Source: Bacillus sp. MM2020_4
GTDB taxonomy: Bacteria; Bacillota; Bacilli; Bacillales; Cytobacillaceae
DNA: 64,000 bases
Assembly (NCBI RefSeq): GCF_011250555.1
Contig: NZ_JAANMZ010000017.1
Span: forward strand, 1 to 64,000
Direction: 5' to 3'
The position numbers and the translations under genes were made by a program. Positions 28,701 to 34,991 of the stretch are shown here, in pieces (within the stretch, counting starts at the first letter, position 1; the number at the start of each line of letters is the position of its first letter). The notes below the pieces were generated by a model. The model saw only the letters and a program-made list of their open reading frames with translations. It was not told the origin of the DNA and searched no databases.

Positions 28701-28764
28701 TCAATAGGAGTGCGGCTAAAAACGTGCTTGTCCAGCGCTTAAACTTCCACCTTTTCCCTTTCAT
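22708..28764 (-). CDS. Very large secreted multidomain protein: lamin-tail, OB-fold, CehA/McbA-type PHP metallohydrolase, Ig-like domains
   Basis: 2018 residues from ATG 28764 (AAAGGAGGAGGAAGA upstream). A signal peptide ends near residue 37 (RVFAEQA). Then come a lamin-tail domain (about 40-210, HIVISQYFGGGG, NKDFIELYNPT), Ig-like segments (about 215-415), YhcR-type OB-fold repeats (about 420-630, FYLQDETAGINIF), Ig-like segments, a PHP metallohydrolase of CehA/McbA type (about 828-1190: HYRGTTHNHTNISHDG, WFAFSDHSHD, FPAFEMTSTTWGHSNIF, GEDNHEG), a CARDB-like segment, a glutamine-amidotransferase-like fold (about 1295-1560), a second OB-fold (about 1573-1735), two Ig-like repeats (TGTAEDGSTVTAKVNG / TGTAEAGATVTATVNG) and a C-terminal domain. 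There is no LPXTG, S-layer or wall-binding motif. An extracellular phosphoesterase or nuclease-like role is inferred. Confidence 0.88.
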   Translation of the reverse strand: MKGKRWKFKRWTSTFLAALLLISTFLPSSLIGRVFAEQADHIVISQYFGGGGNKDAPYNKDFIELYNPTEEDVVLDGWSVQYASKAGTTWSVTPLNGTIKAHGYYLISEGGGSTGVDIPEADAKGSTAMSGTDAKVALFKDKTTAATGQKPEDTIDFVGLGAADAFEGSGKAKAPSNTTSVQRRPYANVDPAPGKGNAWDSDDNAADFYTGPVAAPRNTASPTEAPMVPVTSLQPKGTNIQVIQDGTSVKVTGQPEAAENGSTITIYETVSKGEALATTTASADGSFTADFTSTKALSSVFVAATQTDLDESAAIQINVAQPSASVAQEKLSYVIADGVGTLIGGAGTAAANAIINVYPNDTATKAEKVNAADIIAGTAGDFQLTINDNPPNTVYVTQMTTSAKGMMLESVPVSVTKADTTAISKLEDVRASDAKGQPVNLNKFFTIEGVATVDNQILGTQKQNFYLQDETAGINIFATSLETAFKVTKGDKLRITGKVLVYNGLTEFEPTSIEKISEGNAIPAAKSMTILDLNTYATAEPAEGSLITVTGKVSAVAASGANYNVTFVDENNKATTLRVMGATGIKPDTDLMTGKSYTVTGVLGQYTTNASATNGYQVYPRDVKDIAPILGITHTELKEVFKGTDVEFEAHADGAESVILYYRAKDTTDYTALPMGGGGDGRYTAKLAAANVPQNGFDYYIEAKAGTKTQSAGTSESPYAVTLIEDTFGPEISGETPQNTTKVESPTPEITALLNDPSGVDETTVHLWLDGKELTAPEATISKTQVKYTPKTDLALGTHTVKVAAKDVKGNLTEKEWTFEVVPRFTGGQHYRGTTHNHTNISHDGAGTPEDALKAGKAHHYDWFAFSDHSHDIDPEKLGTDTVVRDGMQERTGGSQWQLTKDLAAQYTKDDYVVFPAFEMTSTTWGHSNIFGSDNFIDRNINGKQYQDLNQYYAWVMTYDDIVGQFNHPDMSANAFNNFKPYNKDVDKLFTMLEVGNGSGHYGYANAEGKYFSALDLGWHVAPTYGEDNHEGTWGQVNARTVIVADDLSQASLLHSMRNMRVYMEEDPNFTLDVKANGYYMGSTVDSKSLKFTVNGSDTVAEAHNNSDYSYLPTSYQSDDRIAKVELITNGNKVVDSITPMAKEFEWSPSYTVTGGQQWFVVKVTQMDGERIYSSPIWSKEEAVDVKVNSIDIDGSVIIGGNPATLNATVANNGTQVVKNVKVDFYVDEVNQENLIGSDTISSILTKSSATATTTWDSPINGDHKLMAVATSLDGLDLGDVSFTLPVKIKEPLGVKVVIDAAHGNENTSADSGTYKDNLKAFTLMLQKEGYTVVENKTALTDDALSNVKVLVLTHARTALSADERAAVAKFVKNGGSLLMAGKSNNSTNPTINNALLTDIGSAIWMGNDGVFDDSKDGNFWSDPKVSPYAVRVHPGLVSNYITDRVSFVDYYSGTSLSGADNQPLTEAGKVTILAKGNDTTYQGNIKGGYTYDAVSDETGGSAIPLIASEEIGDNGRIIVSGMNIFNDKQMDESYEPKGNDEMSLNAVNWLAHRETKVSKIGDARKMAEATDVVVEGTVTTGAGVFFDAFNLQDETGGIMAFQEVPEGSLKPGDKVRVYGHIKMFDNNLELEFTNFAKDVIKIGTGDPLEPKAVPTGDATSAANQGLLVKVKGKVVSKFDDHSYVINDGSGDVLVFTDGYIVNQSHVPVPVLKTGDTLEAVGLSGAFAQGTRIRVRDTRELVGFDTTAPDAPVVHGVTDADETITGTAEDGSTVTAKVNGDRIGTATVNEDGTYTITIAKQAATTKIAVTATDQAGNVSNPTEITVSDVTPPAVPVVNPVNDNDVVITGTAEAGATVTATVNGKEIGKGAANFSGAFALSMAKQTVGSTIVLTAVDAAGNVSPAAEVKVKDERVTTVTVKTATSGTQVFKEPSQFIATSEGSRTPEYRFTILDKKGDMVFFQEYGASDTVTWTAKNPGNYIIVVEAKDKYNEGLLPHYTEALTVMTFNVAAGKGKGKN

Positions 28765-29149
28765 TCTTCCTCCTCCTTTTTTCACAAGAAATGGTATAGC
28801 GTTACTCGTCACCATTTCGTATGGAAACTATTTCAAAGTACCAAACCATGCCAATAAGGCGGTGTGAGCAGAGCCAAGATACTACTAACCTTAAGCTGAA
28901 ATTTATCTTTCCCACGTTCCTTGTCTATACTGTTTACCTTTTGCGGCGCTCCGCCCCTTTTCCATTCAACCCTCGTGCCAAACTCCTCTCTTTCTTATAA
29001 AAATTTAAATTGCTCTATTATTCTACAAAATTTTCAGAATAAAAGATATACCGTTTCAAAATGGTTAATAAAAAAGTTTTTCCATGTATACAAACGCTTT
29101 CGGGGTATGTTTATATTAAGTCAAAAGCTATTTTACTAGGAGGGTAATC
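28765..29149. other. Divergent promoter region between the large gene and the HupE-like gene
   Basis: It holds a 16-base sequence AAGGCGGTGTGAGCAG (28856-28871) identical to one at 1718-1733, and ATTCTACAAAATTTT (29023), a reverse relative of the phased TTGTAGAA repeats behind the large gene. No gene was found here. Confidence 0.5.
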
Positions 29150-30331
29150 GTGATCTTGATGTACGACAAAATTCGAAGGTTCCGGCCATTATTCTTGGTT
29201 TTTCTCGTTGCTCTTTGTCTTTATCCTCAACATACTTCGGCACATGCCTACAGTGCTAGTTATACAACCATCAAAATGGAAGAGAAAAAGACAGAAATCG
29301 TCTTTACGCTTGATACCTTATCGATTTTTGAATTACTGCCCAAAATCGATGCCAACAAAAACTGGGTGCTCGAAAAGTCTGAAATCAAAAAGGAGCGCCA
29401 TCATCTGGAGGAATTGATCACCGAGGGCCTTACCCTTGATGTGGATAACAAAGAGCAGACACCTGTCGTTAAAAAAATGGAGCTGGTCAAAAAGGAAAAC
29501 AAAGAATTCCTTTCTGTTGATATGACCTTTCCGTCGGTTGCTCCTGGAGAGACCGTTGTCTTTACTGATGGCTTTTATTTCAATGACACGGGCACCAACT
29601 ATGTGAACTTGATTTCGGCTTCGTATCGGGGCGAAACGAGTGAGGCAGTGCTGCAGGGGTCGGAGCGAACATGGACGATGCTGGTAACGGAAGTGCAGCA
29701 AGAACAGGGCTCGGGGTTGGGCGCTGGGTCTGCTATGCAGCCTGATGAGGACGGAGCGGCCGTGCAACCTGCCGAAACATCGTCCACTTCTTCATGGTTT
29801 TCCTTTTTCAAACTGGGCATGCTACATATCTTGACCGGGTATGATCATTTGTTGTTTCTGTTTGCCCTGCTGCTGCGCAAGCAAACCTTTAAACAATACG
29901 CGGCGATTGTGACCTCCTTTACGTTAGCCCATAGCATCACACTTAGCTTGGCGGTATTGGGTGTGGTCACCCTGCCTTCCCGGTTTGTCGAAGCTGTCAT
30001 TGCTTTCAGTATCTGTTACGTCGCCTTAGAGAATATCTTTCGCAAGGAGATCCGCCATCGCTGGAGTATCACGTTTATGTTCGGCCTCATTCACGGTCTC
30101 GGCTTTGCCTCTATTTTAAAAGAAATGGCGATTCCGAAAAGCCATCTCGCCGTTGCCTTAGTGAACTTCAACCTAGGAATCGAAGCCGTACAACTGTCCA
30201 TCGTGCTGCTGCTGCTCCCATTGCTGGCCTATCTCTTCAAGCTGAAAAGCTCCCGAAAAATCGTCACCTATGGATCCTACGCCATCGTAGCCATGGGCGC
30301 CATTTGGCTGGTGCAGCGGGTATTCATGTGA
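29150..30331 (+). CDS. HupE/UreJ-like membrane protein with extracellular N-terminal domain
   Basis: 393 residues: a signal peptide (to about residue 31, TSAHA), an extracellular domain of about 190 residues that contains an EF-hand-like loop (DANKNWVLEKSE, residues 67-78), then a HupE/UreJ_2 membrane domain of about 6 helices (about 212-393) with the conserved GYDHLLFLFALLL, TSFTLAHSITLSLA and FGLIHGLGFAS blocks. In other bacteria HupE/UreJ proteins are linked to nickel or cobalt uptake, but the variant with an N-terminal domain is of unknown role. The start is GTG 29150, AGGAGGG being 6 bases upstream. There are no hydrogenase or urease genes in view. Confidence 0.82.
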   Translation: MILMYDKIRRFRPLFLVFLVALCLYPQHTSAHAYSASYTTIKMEEKKTEIVFTLDTLSIFELLPKIDANKNWVLEKSEIKKERHHLEELITEGLTLDVDNKEQTPVVKKMELVKKENKEFLSVDMTFPSVAPGETVVFTDGFYFNDTGTNYVNLISASYRGETSEAVLQGSERTWTMLVTEVQQEQGSGLGAGSAMQPDEDGAAVQPAETSSTSSWFSFFKLGMLHILTGYDHLLFLFALLLRKQTFKQYAAIVTSFTLAHSITLSLAVLGVVTLPSRFVEAVIAFSICYVALENIFRKEIRHRWSITFMFGLIHGLGFASILKEMAIPKSHLAVALVNFNLGIEAVQLSIVLLLLPLLAYLFKLKSSRKIVTYGSYAIVAMGAIWLVQRVFM

Positions 30332-30335
30332 TGCA

Positions 30336-30346
30336 GGGGACGGTTC
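30336..30346 (-). repeat. GAACCGTCCCC repeat (single arm)
   Basis: GCAGGGGACGGTTC just after the HupE-like stop. It is a partial copy of the palindromic family that is complete at 34827, 60959 and 61268. Confidence 0.7.
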
Positions 30347-30447
30347 TAGTTCTATTGCTTCCCCAGCAAAATAAAATTTTCAGGTATTGGGGTCAGAATC
30401 TGCACCCATGCTTGGCACATCTGTTGGTTTGGTTCAACTATTAGAAT

Positions 30448-30485
30448 GCAAAAAAGGAGGCAAATAAAATTGCCTCCTTTTTTGC
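30448..30485. terminator. Bidirectional terminator
   Basis: Perfect 16-base arms GCAAAAAAGGAGGCAA / TTGCCTCCTTTTTTGC with a 6-base loop. It serves the plus-strand HupE-like gene and the minus-strand three-gene cassette, whose last stop is at 30493. Confidence 0.92.
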
Positions 30486-30492
30486 CCAATTA

Positions 30493-31230
30493 TTAATTCG
30501 TAGGCTCCCAGATACCTAAACACTCTAGATCATGATCTTTCAGGAAACCTTTTGAAAAAGCACTTATCCCATTTAATGTACAAATAAGTACTGTAGACAA
30601 TCCCAGAAAATGCGAAACTATTTCTTTTAGGTATAATAATTTTGTATAATTGCTAATTGCCATTAACTCTTTACCTTTTCTCAAGGCATTAACTATTCCA
30701 GTTATAAATGAATTTATATTACACTTAACTTCACACGCTATGAATCTCTCAACCTCAAAACAATTGGGGTTAATCCTAAGCCCCTCTTCAAAAAAAACTA
30801 GATCTACATTTTTATCACAATCACCATTATTGTACGATGTACGTTCACAAAAGATTTGCCCTTCTTCAAGGGAATTACATTTGGGATTATAGTTATTAAT
30901 AGGATTCTCTGGCCCTGAAAAACGGATAATTTGTTCAAATAAGGGTCCTCTGAAATCATCCATATATCTCTTTGATAAAACAAAAATTAAAAGTACCTCT
31001 CTTAAACTAGCTAATTCACCTTCATCAGGAGTAGTATCTATCATTAAAGAAGCTTCACTTATGGCATTTTCAACTCTATTATTTGGATCTCTAAATTTGT
31101 ATGTACCTTGAATAGAAAGCATAATCACATACCTATAAAAGGAATTTGTAAGATATTTATTAAAATTTTCTACAATATGATCGCTATTATTAAAGCGAGG
31201 ATGTTCTTCAGTTCCTTCTAACCTAATCAT
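30493..31230 (-). CDS. Cassette gene C: PD-(D/E)XK nuclease-like protein, unknown
   Basis: A 245-residue soluble protein of no family I recognise. Residues 142-169 contain VDLVFFEEG followed, 24 residues after the aspartate D143, by CEVK (E167, K169). D-x(n)-ExK on two adjacent beta strands is the catalytic pattern of PD-(D/E)XK nucleases. The helix that follows (NSFITGIVNALRKGKELMAIS) suits that fold. The N-terminal 100 residues are helical. The gene starts 11 bases after the SecB-like gene with TAGGAGA as ribosome-binding site, so the products are likely made together. Composition is more AT-rich than neighbouring core genes, suggesting acquisition. Nuclease activity is an inference from the motif only. 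Confidence 0.6.
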   Translation of the reverse strand: MIRLEGTEEHPRFNNSDHIVENFNKYLTNSFYRYVIMLSIQGTYKFRDPNNRVENAISEASLMIDTTPDEGELASLREVLLIFVLSKRYMDDFRGPLFEQIIRFSGPENPINNYNPKCNSLEEGQIFCERTSYNNGDCDKNVDLVFFEEGLRINPNCFEVERFIACEVKCNINSFITGIVNALRKGKELMAISNYTKLLYLKEIVSHFLGLSTVLICTLNGISAFSKGFLKDHDLECLGIWEPTN

Positions 31231-31241
31231 TTTTTAATCTC

Positions 31242-31724
31242 CTACATAAGTACGCGATACGGTCGAATAGTTAATGGAGGGTAACCCATCCTTGTCGTTC
31301 CACTTTGAATTGCTTCCCTTGCATATGGCCAAAGATTCACAGGAACGTTGTTTTGGACAAAATCATTGTAAATCTCATCAGGGATTACCTGTTTACTTAA
31401 AGAGGTATCATACTCTATAACTAATTCTACTTCGATTAGAAATAAAACATTGTCTTTAACTCTTGCAGCAACTTGTACAATACCTAAAGCAAAAAAGGAG
31501 TTGTTTTCTTCTAATTTTTTTTCTAACTTAAATTCATGCTCTAGATCAATTTCTATTCTATTGCCATCTTTCATAAGATTAGCAATCTCATTAGGAGCTA
31601 CAACTGATTCCATATTCAACTTTCTAATATTAACACTATCAATCTCTATATTAGAAACAAACTCTTGATATGAAATAGAATCATCTGGATCAGGTAAATC
31701 TATTAATTCTTTGGATTCTGTCAT
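31242..31724 (-). CDS. Cassette gene B: SecB-like chaperone
   Basis: 160 residues from ATG 31724, which has a strong AAGGAGGATAAAG upstream. The order of elements matches SecB: N-terminal strand region (VNIRKLNMESVVAPNE), EIDLEHEFKLE, the central strand FFALGIVQVAARVKDNVLFLIEVEL, then the most conserved block NVPVNLWPYAREAIQSGTTR and GYPPLTIRP, equivalent to ILFPYARECI...GTFPQLNLAP in E. coli SecB. SecB tetramers hold unfolded chains. Firmicutes normally have none, but solitary SecB-like proteins act as antitoxin chaperones (TAC systems such as M. tuberculosis Rv1957) and in the CmdTAC phage-defence system. Here it is flanked by two unknown genes in one operon. Confidence 0.78.
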   Translation of the reverse strand: MTESKELIDLPDPDDSISYQEFVSNIEIDSVNIRKLNMESVVAPNEIANLMKDGNRIEIDLEHEFKLEKKLEENNSFFALGIVQVAARVKDNVLFLIEVELVIEYDTSLSKQVIPDEIYNDFVQNNVPVNLWPYAREAIQSGTTRMGYPPLTIRPYRVLM

Positions 31725-31738
31725 TTTCTTTATCCTCC

Positions 31739-32377
31739 TTATGCAGCAGTAACACAAGAAGATGGCATTTTGCCACCTATATTAGAGTCCCCATAAAAAT
31801 CGTTTCTATTGTCATAATTGGTAGATACCTTTTTTGGGTTTGTCCTGGCTATCACGGCAATTTCTTGAGATGATAAAACCAAATTGTATCCCACCTTTTT
31901 TATGAATTTCAACAATTTATGGACGGAACCTTCTAAGGTTTCCACTAGTGATAAAAACCAACCATTAAGTTCTTCCACATGTAATTTTTTGTTTAAAGGA
32001 TAATTTTTTACTTCTTCAAATGGTTCCTTTATTAAATTTAATAATTTTTCAAACCTATCAATATTATTTTGATCTAACGGTTCGCGAATAATGGTTTTAA
32101 ATAGTTCGTTAAGTAATAGTTTAACTTCCTTCTTAAAGTAGGATTTAAATGCATCATAAACATCTAAAGTTACATCAACAGAAGTATCATTTTGGATTAG
32201 CTTTTTTGTAATATTACCAATGCCATCAAGGTGTTTTATACTTTTTTCAACCCATGAGATGTAGCTATACAATTCCAAAACAAGACTATTTCTTTCTTTA
32301 AAACTTTTATCTTCAATTTTGTAAGATGTGTATGGAGATTGAACAGAACTATGAAAAAAATCACTATAATTTGACAT
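31739..32377 (-). CDS. Cassette gene A: helical protein, unknown
   Basis: 212 residues, lysine/glutamate-rich and mostly helical by pattern (LVLELYSYISWVEKSIKHL, VYDAFKSYFKKEVKLLLNELFKTI, IDRFEKLLNLIKEPFEEV). It ends in a disordered asparagine/glycine stretch and the tail MPSSCVTAA. It has no membrane segment, signal or recognisable catalytic motif. It is the first gene of the cassette: its start has GGGGTGATTTAG upstream and its stop lies 14 bases before the SecB-like start. It might be the client of the chaperone (an exposed, aggregation-prone C-terminus would fit a chaperone-addiction tail) or an antitoxin; both are speculation. Confidence 0.6.
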   Translation of the reverse strand: MSNYSDFFHSSVQSPYTSYKIEDKSFKERNSLVLELYSYISWVEKSIKHLDGIGNITKKLIQNDTSVDVTLDVYDAFKSYFKKEVKLLLNELFKTIIREPLDQNNIDRFEKLLNLIKEPFEEVKNYPLNKKLHVEELNGWFLSLVETLEGSVHKLLKFIKKVGYNLVLSSQEIAVIARTNPKKVSTNYDNRNDFYGDSNIGGKMPSSCVTAA

Positions 32378-32724
32378 CTAAATCACCCCAGTTATGTTTA
32401 TTATGGGTTGGATTTCAACTACTCATACATATGTTTAATTTTTATACCTAGAACTAGAACTATGGCATTAAATGAAATACCCTTTTAATATTGCCGAAAA
32501 ACATAATAATCAATAAGAATATCTTAGATTATTTACTATAAATTGTAAAAAACTAGAATTGTCACTTTATGGAGGTTTTTTCCTAAAAATGGAGTGAAGC
32601 TAACTTTACATTCTTGTGGCATTTCAACGCTTACTAGTAGCTTTTTGTTGAAGTAACTCGGAGGTAGTTGATTAATTTTTACAAGTGCCCTTGAAATTTA
32701 GTGGAAGTGGTCGACCACGGCTAT
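32378..32724. other. AT-rich upstream region of the cassette
   Basis: No gene is seen. The promoter of the three-gene cassette should lie close to 32378-32500, but I could not pick a convincing pair of boxes. Confidence 0.35.
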
Positions 32725-32829
32725 TTACTATCGCATACGCTTTAGTTACTGGCGGTTAGCCTTCATTTATTGTCGGATACGCCCTAATTACTGTCGTATA
32801 ACCTTCGTTTACTGTCGATTACGTATTTC
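32725..32829. repeat. Five degenerate 21-base tandem repeats
   Basis: TTACTGTCGNATACGCCTTNN-like units begin at exactly 21-base steps: 32725, 32746, 32767, 32788 and 32809 (TTACT, TTACT, TTATT, TTACT, TTACT). The array lies between the cassette promoter region and the membrane-protein gene stop at 32854. There are no spacers, so it is not a CRISPR. It could be a protein-binding array or a slippage-expanded intergenic element. Confidence 0.65.
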
Positions 32830-32853
32830 CCTTCGCTCCATAGATGTGGCAAA

Positions 32854-33363
32854 TCACTCTCTATTTCGATAGTGTCTTTTTTCAATAAAATGACCTACTA
32901 GGCCAAGCACCACCCCAAACACGATTCCGTTAAAAACGGGATAGTCTAAAAATGGGAGCATCTTTATATAGCGGCAGTCATGCCAAAATAGGCCGAAATC
33001 CATGCCAATTACCAGACCAATAAAGAAACCGGTAAGGTACGTTCTTCTTTCAACCTCGTTGCCTGTCAGTTTGTGGTTATTGACCCTCGCTGTGTTAAAC
33101 GCCTGCCACATCGCAAATCCATAGACAGATGGGTAAAACAGCGCCCAACTGTAATTAACTGGTTGATGGGCAGCGAGAATGTCACCTTTAAAGGAGTTTA
33201 CCAGAACCAGATTGAGATTGGACTTTAGATTGATCAAGAACTCTAATCCGAGCAGCGTTATTCCCATAAAATAATCCTTGTTATACAACTGTCCAAAACC
33301 TGGCAGCACAAGTGACCACAGCATGGCAGCATTTGGAGATTTATATGGACGGCTACTTCTCAT
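32854..33363 (-). CDS. Small multispanning membrane protein, unknown
   Basis: 169 residues. The N-terminus (SPNAAMLWSLVLPGFGQLYNKDYFMGITLLGLEFLI) has the LPGxGQLYxxDYxxG pattern of TM2-like and DUF5683-type membrane proteins. Further hydrophobic segments lie at about 68-85, 108-122 and 140-158. The function is unknown. AAGGGAGAGAACACC precedes the ATG. It is a single gene between the 21-base repeat array and a divergent HAD gene. Confidence 0.7.
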   Translation of the reverse strand: MRSSRPYKSPNAAMLWSLVLPGFGQLYNKDYFMGITLLGLEFLINLKSNLNLVLVNSFKGDILAAHQPVNYSWALFYPSVYGFAMWQAFNTARVNNHKLTGNEVERRTYLTGFFIGLVIGMDFGLFWHDCRYIKMLPFLDYPVFNGIVFGVVLGLVGHFIEKRHYRNRE

Positions 33364-33504
33364 GGTGTTCTCTCCCTTATAGTGGAATATTCTTATATCA
33401 TTTCTTTATAAAAAGGAGAAACTCCTCTCTGTTCACAATTTTTGGTAATTTAGTCCTGCATTCGGAGTATTCAAACGGGGATAATTACCCAGTTATTGGA
33501 AAGT

Positions 33505-33517
33505 GGTGTCAGGCACC
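33505..33517 (+). repeat. GGTGWCAGGCACC palindrome, copy 2
   Basis: Exact GGTGTCAGGCACC in the gap between the divergent membrane-protein and HAD genes. Confidence 0.85.
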
Positions 33518-33629
33518 AGCAGTAAACTGGAAAAAATAATCGTTACGTATTATATTTAACACTTACATATAATGTGGGTGTTTTTGTAATCTTATTTAAC
33601 GATTAACTTTGAAAGTAGGTTTGAACGTG

Positions 33630-34406
33630 ATGAATCAAAGCGTTATTTTTTTTGATATTGACGGTACCTTGTTTAACTCCAATAAAGAATTACCCCTATC
33701 AACGAAAGAGGCCATTTTTAAATTAAAGGAACAGGGACATGTTGTAGCGATTGCAACGGGACGGGCCCCTTTTATGTTTGCTGATTTGCGTAAAGAATTG
33801 GATATTCATACATTTGTCAGTTATAACGGACAATATGTTGTGTTAAATGGCGAAGTAATCTATACCAATCCATTAAATGTCACCTCTTTGCAAAAGTTAA
33901 CGGAAACAGCGCTTCAAAACGAGCACCCTGTTGTCTTTATGGACCATGAAGATATGAGGGCAAACGTCCCGGAACATACTTACATTAAGGAAAGCATTAA
34001 AACGTTAAAAATTGATCGTTTCCCTTCGCACGACCCGCACTACTACAAAGGGCGTGAATTGTATCAAACTCTCCTATTTTGTCCAGAAGGGGAAGAACAG
34101 CCATACGAACGGGACTATCATGACTTTGATTTTATTAGGTGGCATCCTGTTTCCGTTGATATCCTTCCAAAGGGCGGATCGAAAGCGAAGGGAATTGAAA
34201 AGATCGTACAGAAATTAGCGATTCCTCCCGAACGACACTATGCTTTTGGGGATGGGCTGAATGATATCGAAATGCTCTTAGCTGTAAAAAATAGTGTCGC
34301 CATGGGGAATGCGGAAGAAACAGTAAAAGCTTCCGCCAAATATGTGACAAAATCCGTTGATGATGACGGGATTTTCCATGGACTTCGACTGGTTGGCTTG
34401 TTATAG
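33630..34406 (+). CDS. Cof-type HAD phosphatase
   Basis: 258-residue HAD-superfamily (class IIB cap) hydrolase, of the kind that dephosphorylates sugar phosphates or flavin intermediates. Motif I is FFDIDGTLFNS (nucleophile DxD), motif II IATGR, motif III a lysine in PKGGSKAKGIEKI and motif IV FGDGLNDIEML. The start is ATG 33630 (AGTAGG upstream); a TTG seven codons earlier is less likely. B. subtilis has a Cof-type HAD gene (ywpJ) beside ywqA, so this may be its positional counterpart, but substrate specificity is open. Confidence 0.9.
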   Translation: MNQSVIFFDIDGTLFNSNKELPLSTKEAIFKLKEQGHVVAIATGRAPFMFADLRKELDIHTFVSYNGQYVVLNGEVIYTNPLNVTSLQKLTETALQNEHPVVFMDHEDMRANVPEHTYIKESIKTLKIDRFPSHDPHYYKGRELYQTLLFCPEGEEQPYERDYHDFDFIRWHPVSVDILPKGGSKAKGIEKIVQKLAIPPERHYAFGDGLNDIEMLLAVKNSVAMGNAEETVKASAKYVTKSVDDDGIFHGLRLVGLL

Positions 34407-34826
34407 CAGCGACTTACCATTTCAATCTGTGCCCACAATAACAAAACATTAAGAAGTCTTTTTCTTAATTGAGTAACCAGTGAATTTTAAAATAGGCGGA
34501 GATTTTTCGGTTAGACTGGAGAATAGCGCACGGTTCGGGCTATTTAAGCGGAGGTTTTCCGATTAAGCACAGGTAAGATACCCATTTTTACTTTTTTTGA
34601 GTCAATAGTCGGATTCCTTCCGTCTATTTAAGCTATTTTCTGTGCTATTTGATAATTAAGAGAAATTTCTCCGCTTATTTATCGAACCATGCTAATTCTC
34701 TCATCTGGGCCCGCTTTTTACATTAGTAGCTAATTTTCCACTAACAGGTAACGTTTCTTGAAGCATTCGTTATCGCATATTGAAGTAAAGGTTTAGTTCA
34801 AAAGATGAACCTTTCATTTTGCTCAT
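34407..34826. repeat. Gap with CGGAGA-type imperfect palindromes
   Basis: No gene. It contains related units such as GGCGGAGATTTTTCGGTTAG (34496), AGCGGAGGTTTTCCGATTAA (34541) and AGAAATTTCTCCGCTTATTT (34661), i.e. an imperfect palindrome around CGGAGAATTTCCG with flanking TTAA. The same family recurs at 62200-62385. Confidence 0.55.
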
Positions 34827-34856
34827 GTGAAGCAAAAGAACCGTCCCCTGCTTCAC
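34827..34856. repeat. Palindrome with GAACCGTCCCC
   Basis: GTGAAGC...GCTTCAC arms enclose AAAAGAACCGTCCCCT. Complete short member of the GAAGCAGGGGACGGTTC family, 165 bases before the LysM gene. Confidence 0.75.
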
Positions 34857-34991
34857 CCCATTTCCCACGCTTTCGGCAAATCTTTCTAATTTCTCGGGAA
34901 ATTCTTCGTGTTTCGCAATTTTTTCGCCAAGACATTAGCAAACTATGGTAAAATTAATAAAAATATGAAGCTATGAGGTGATTTTTACGAG

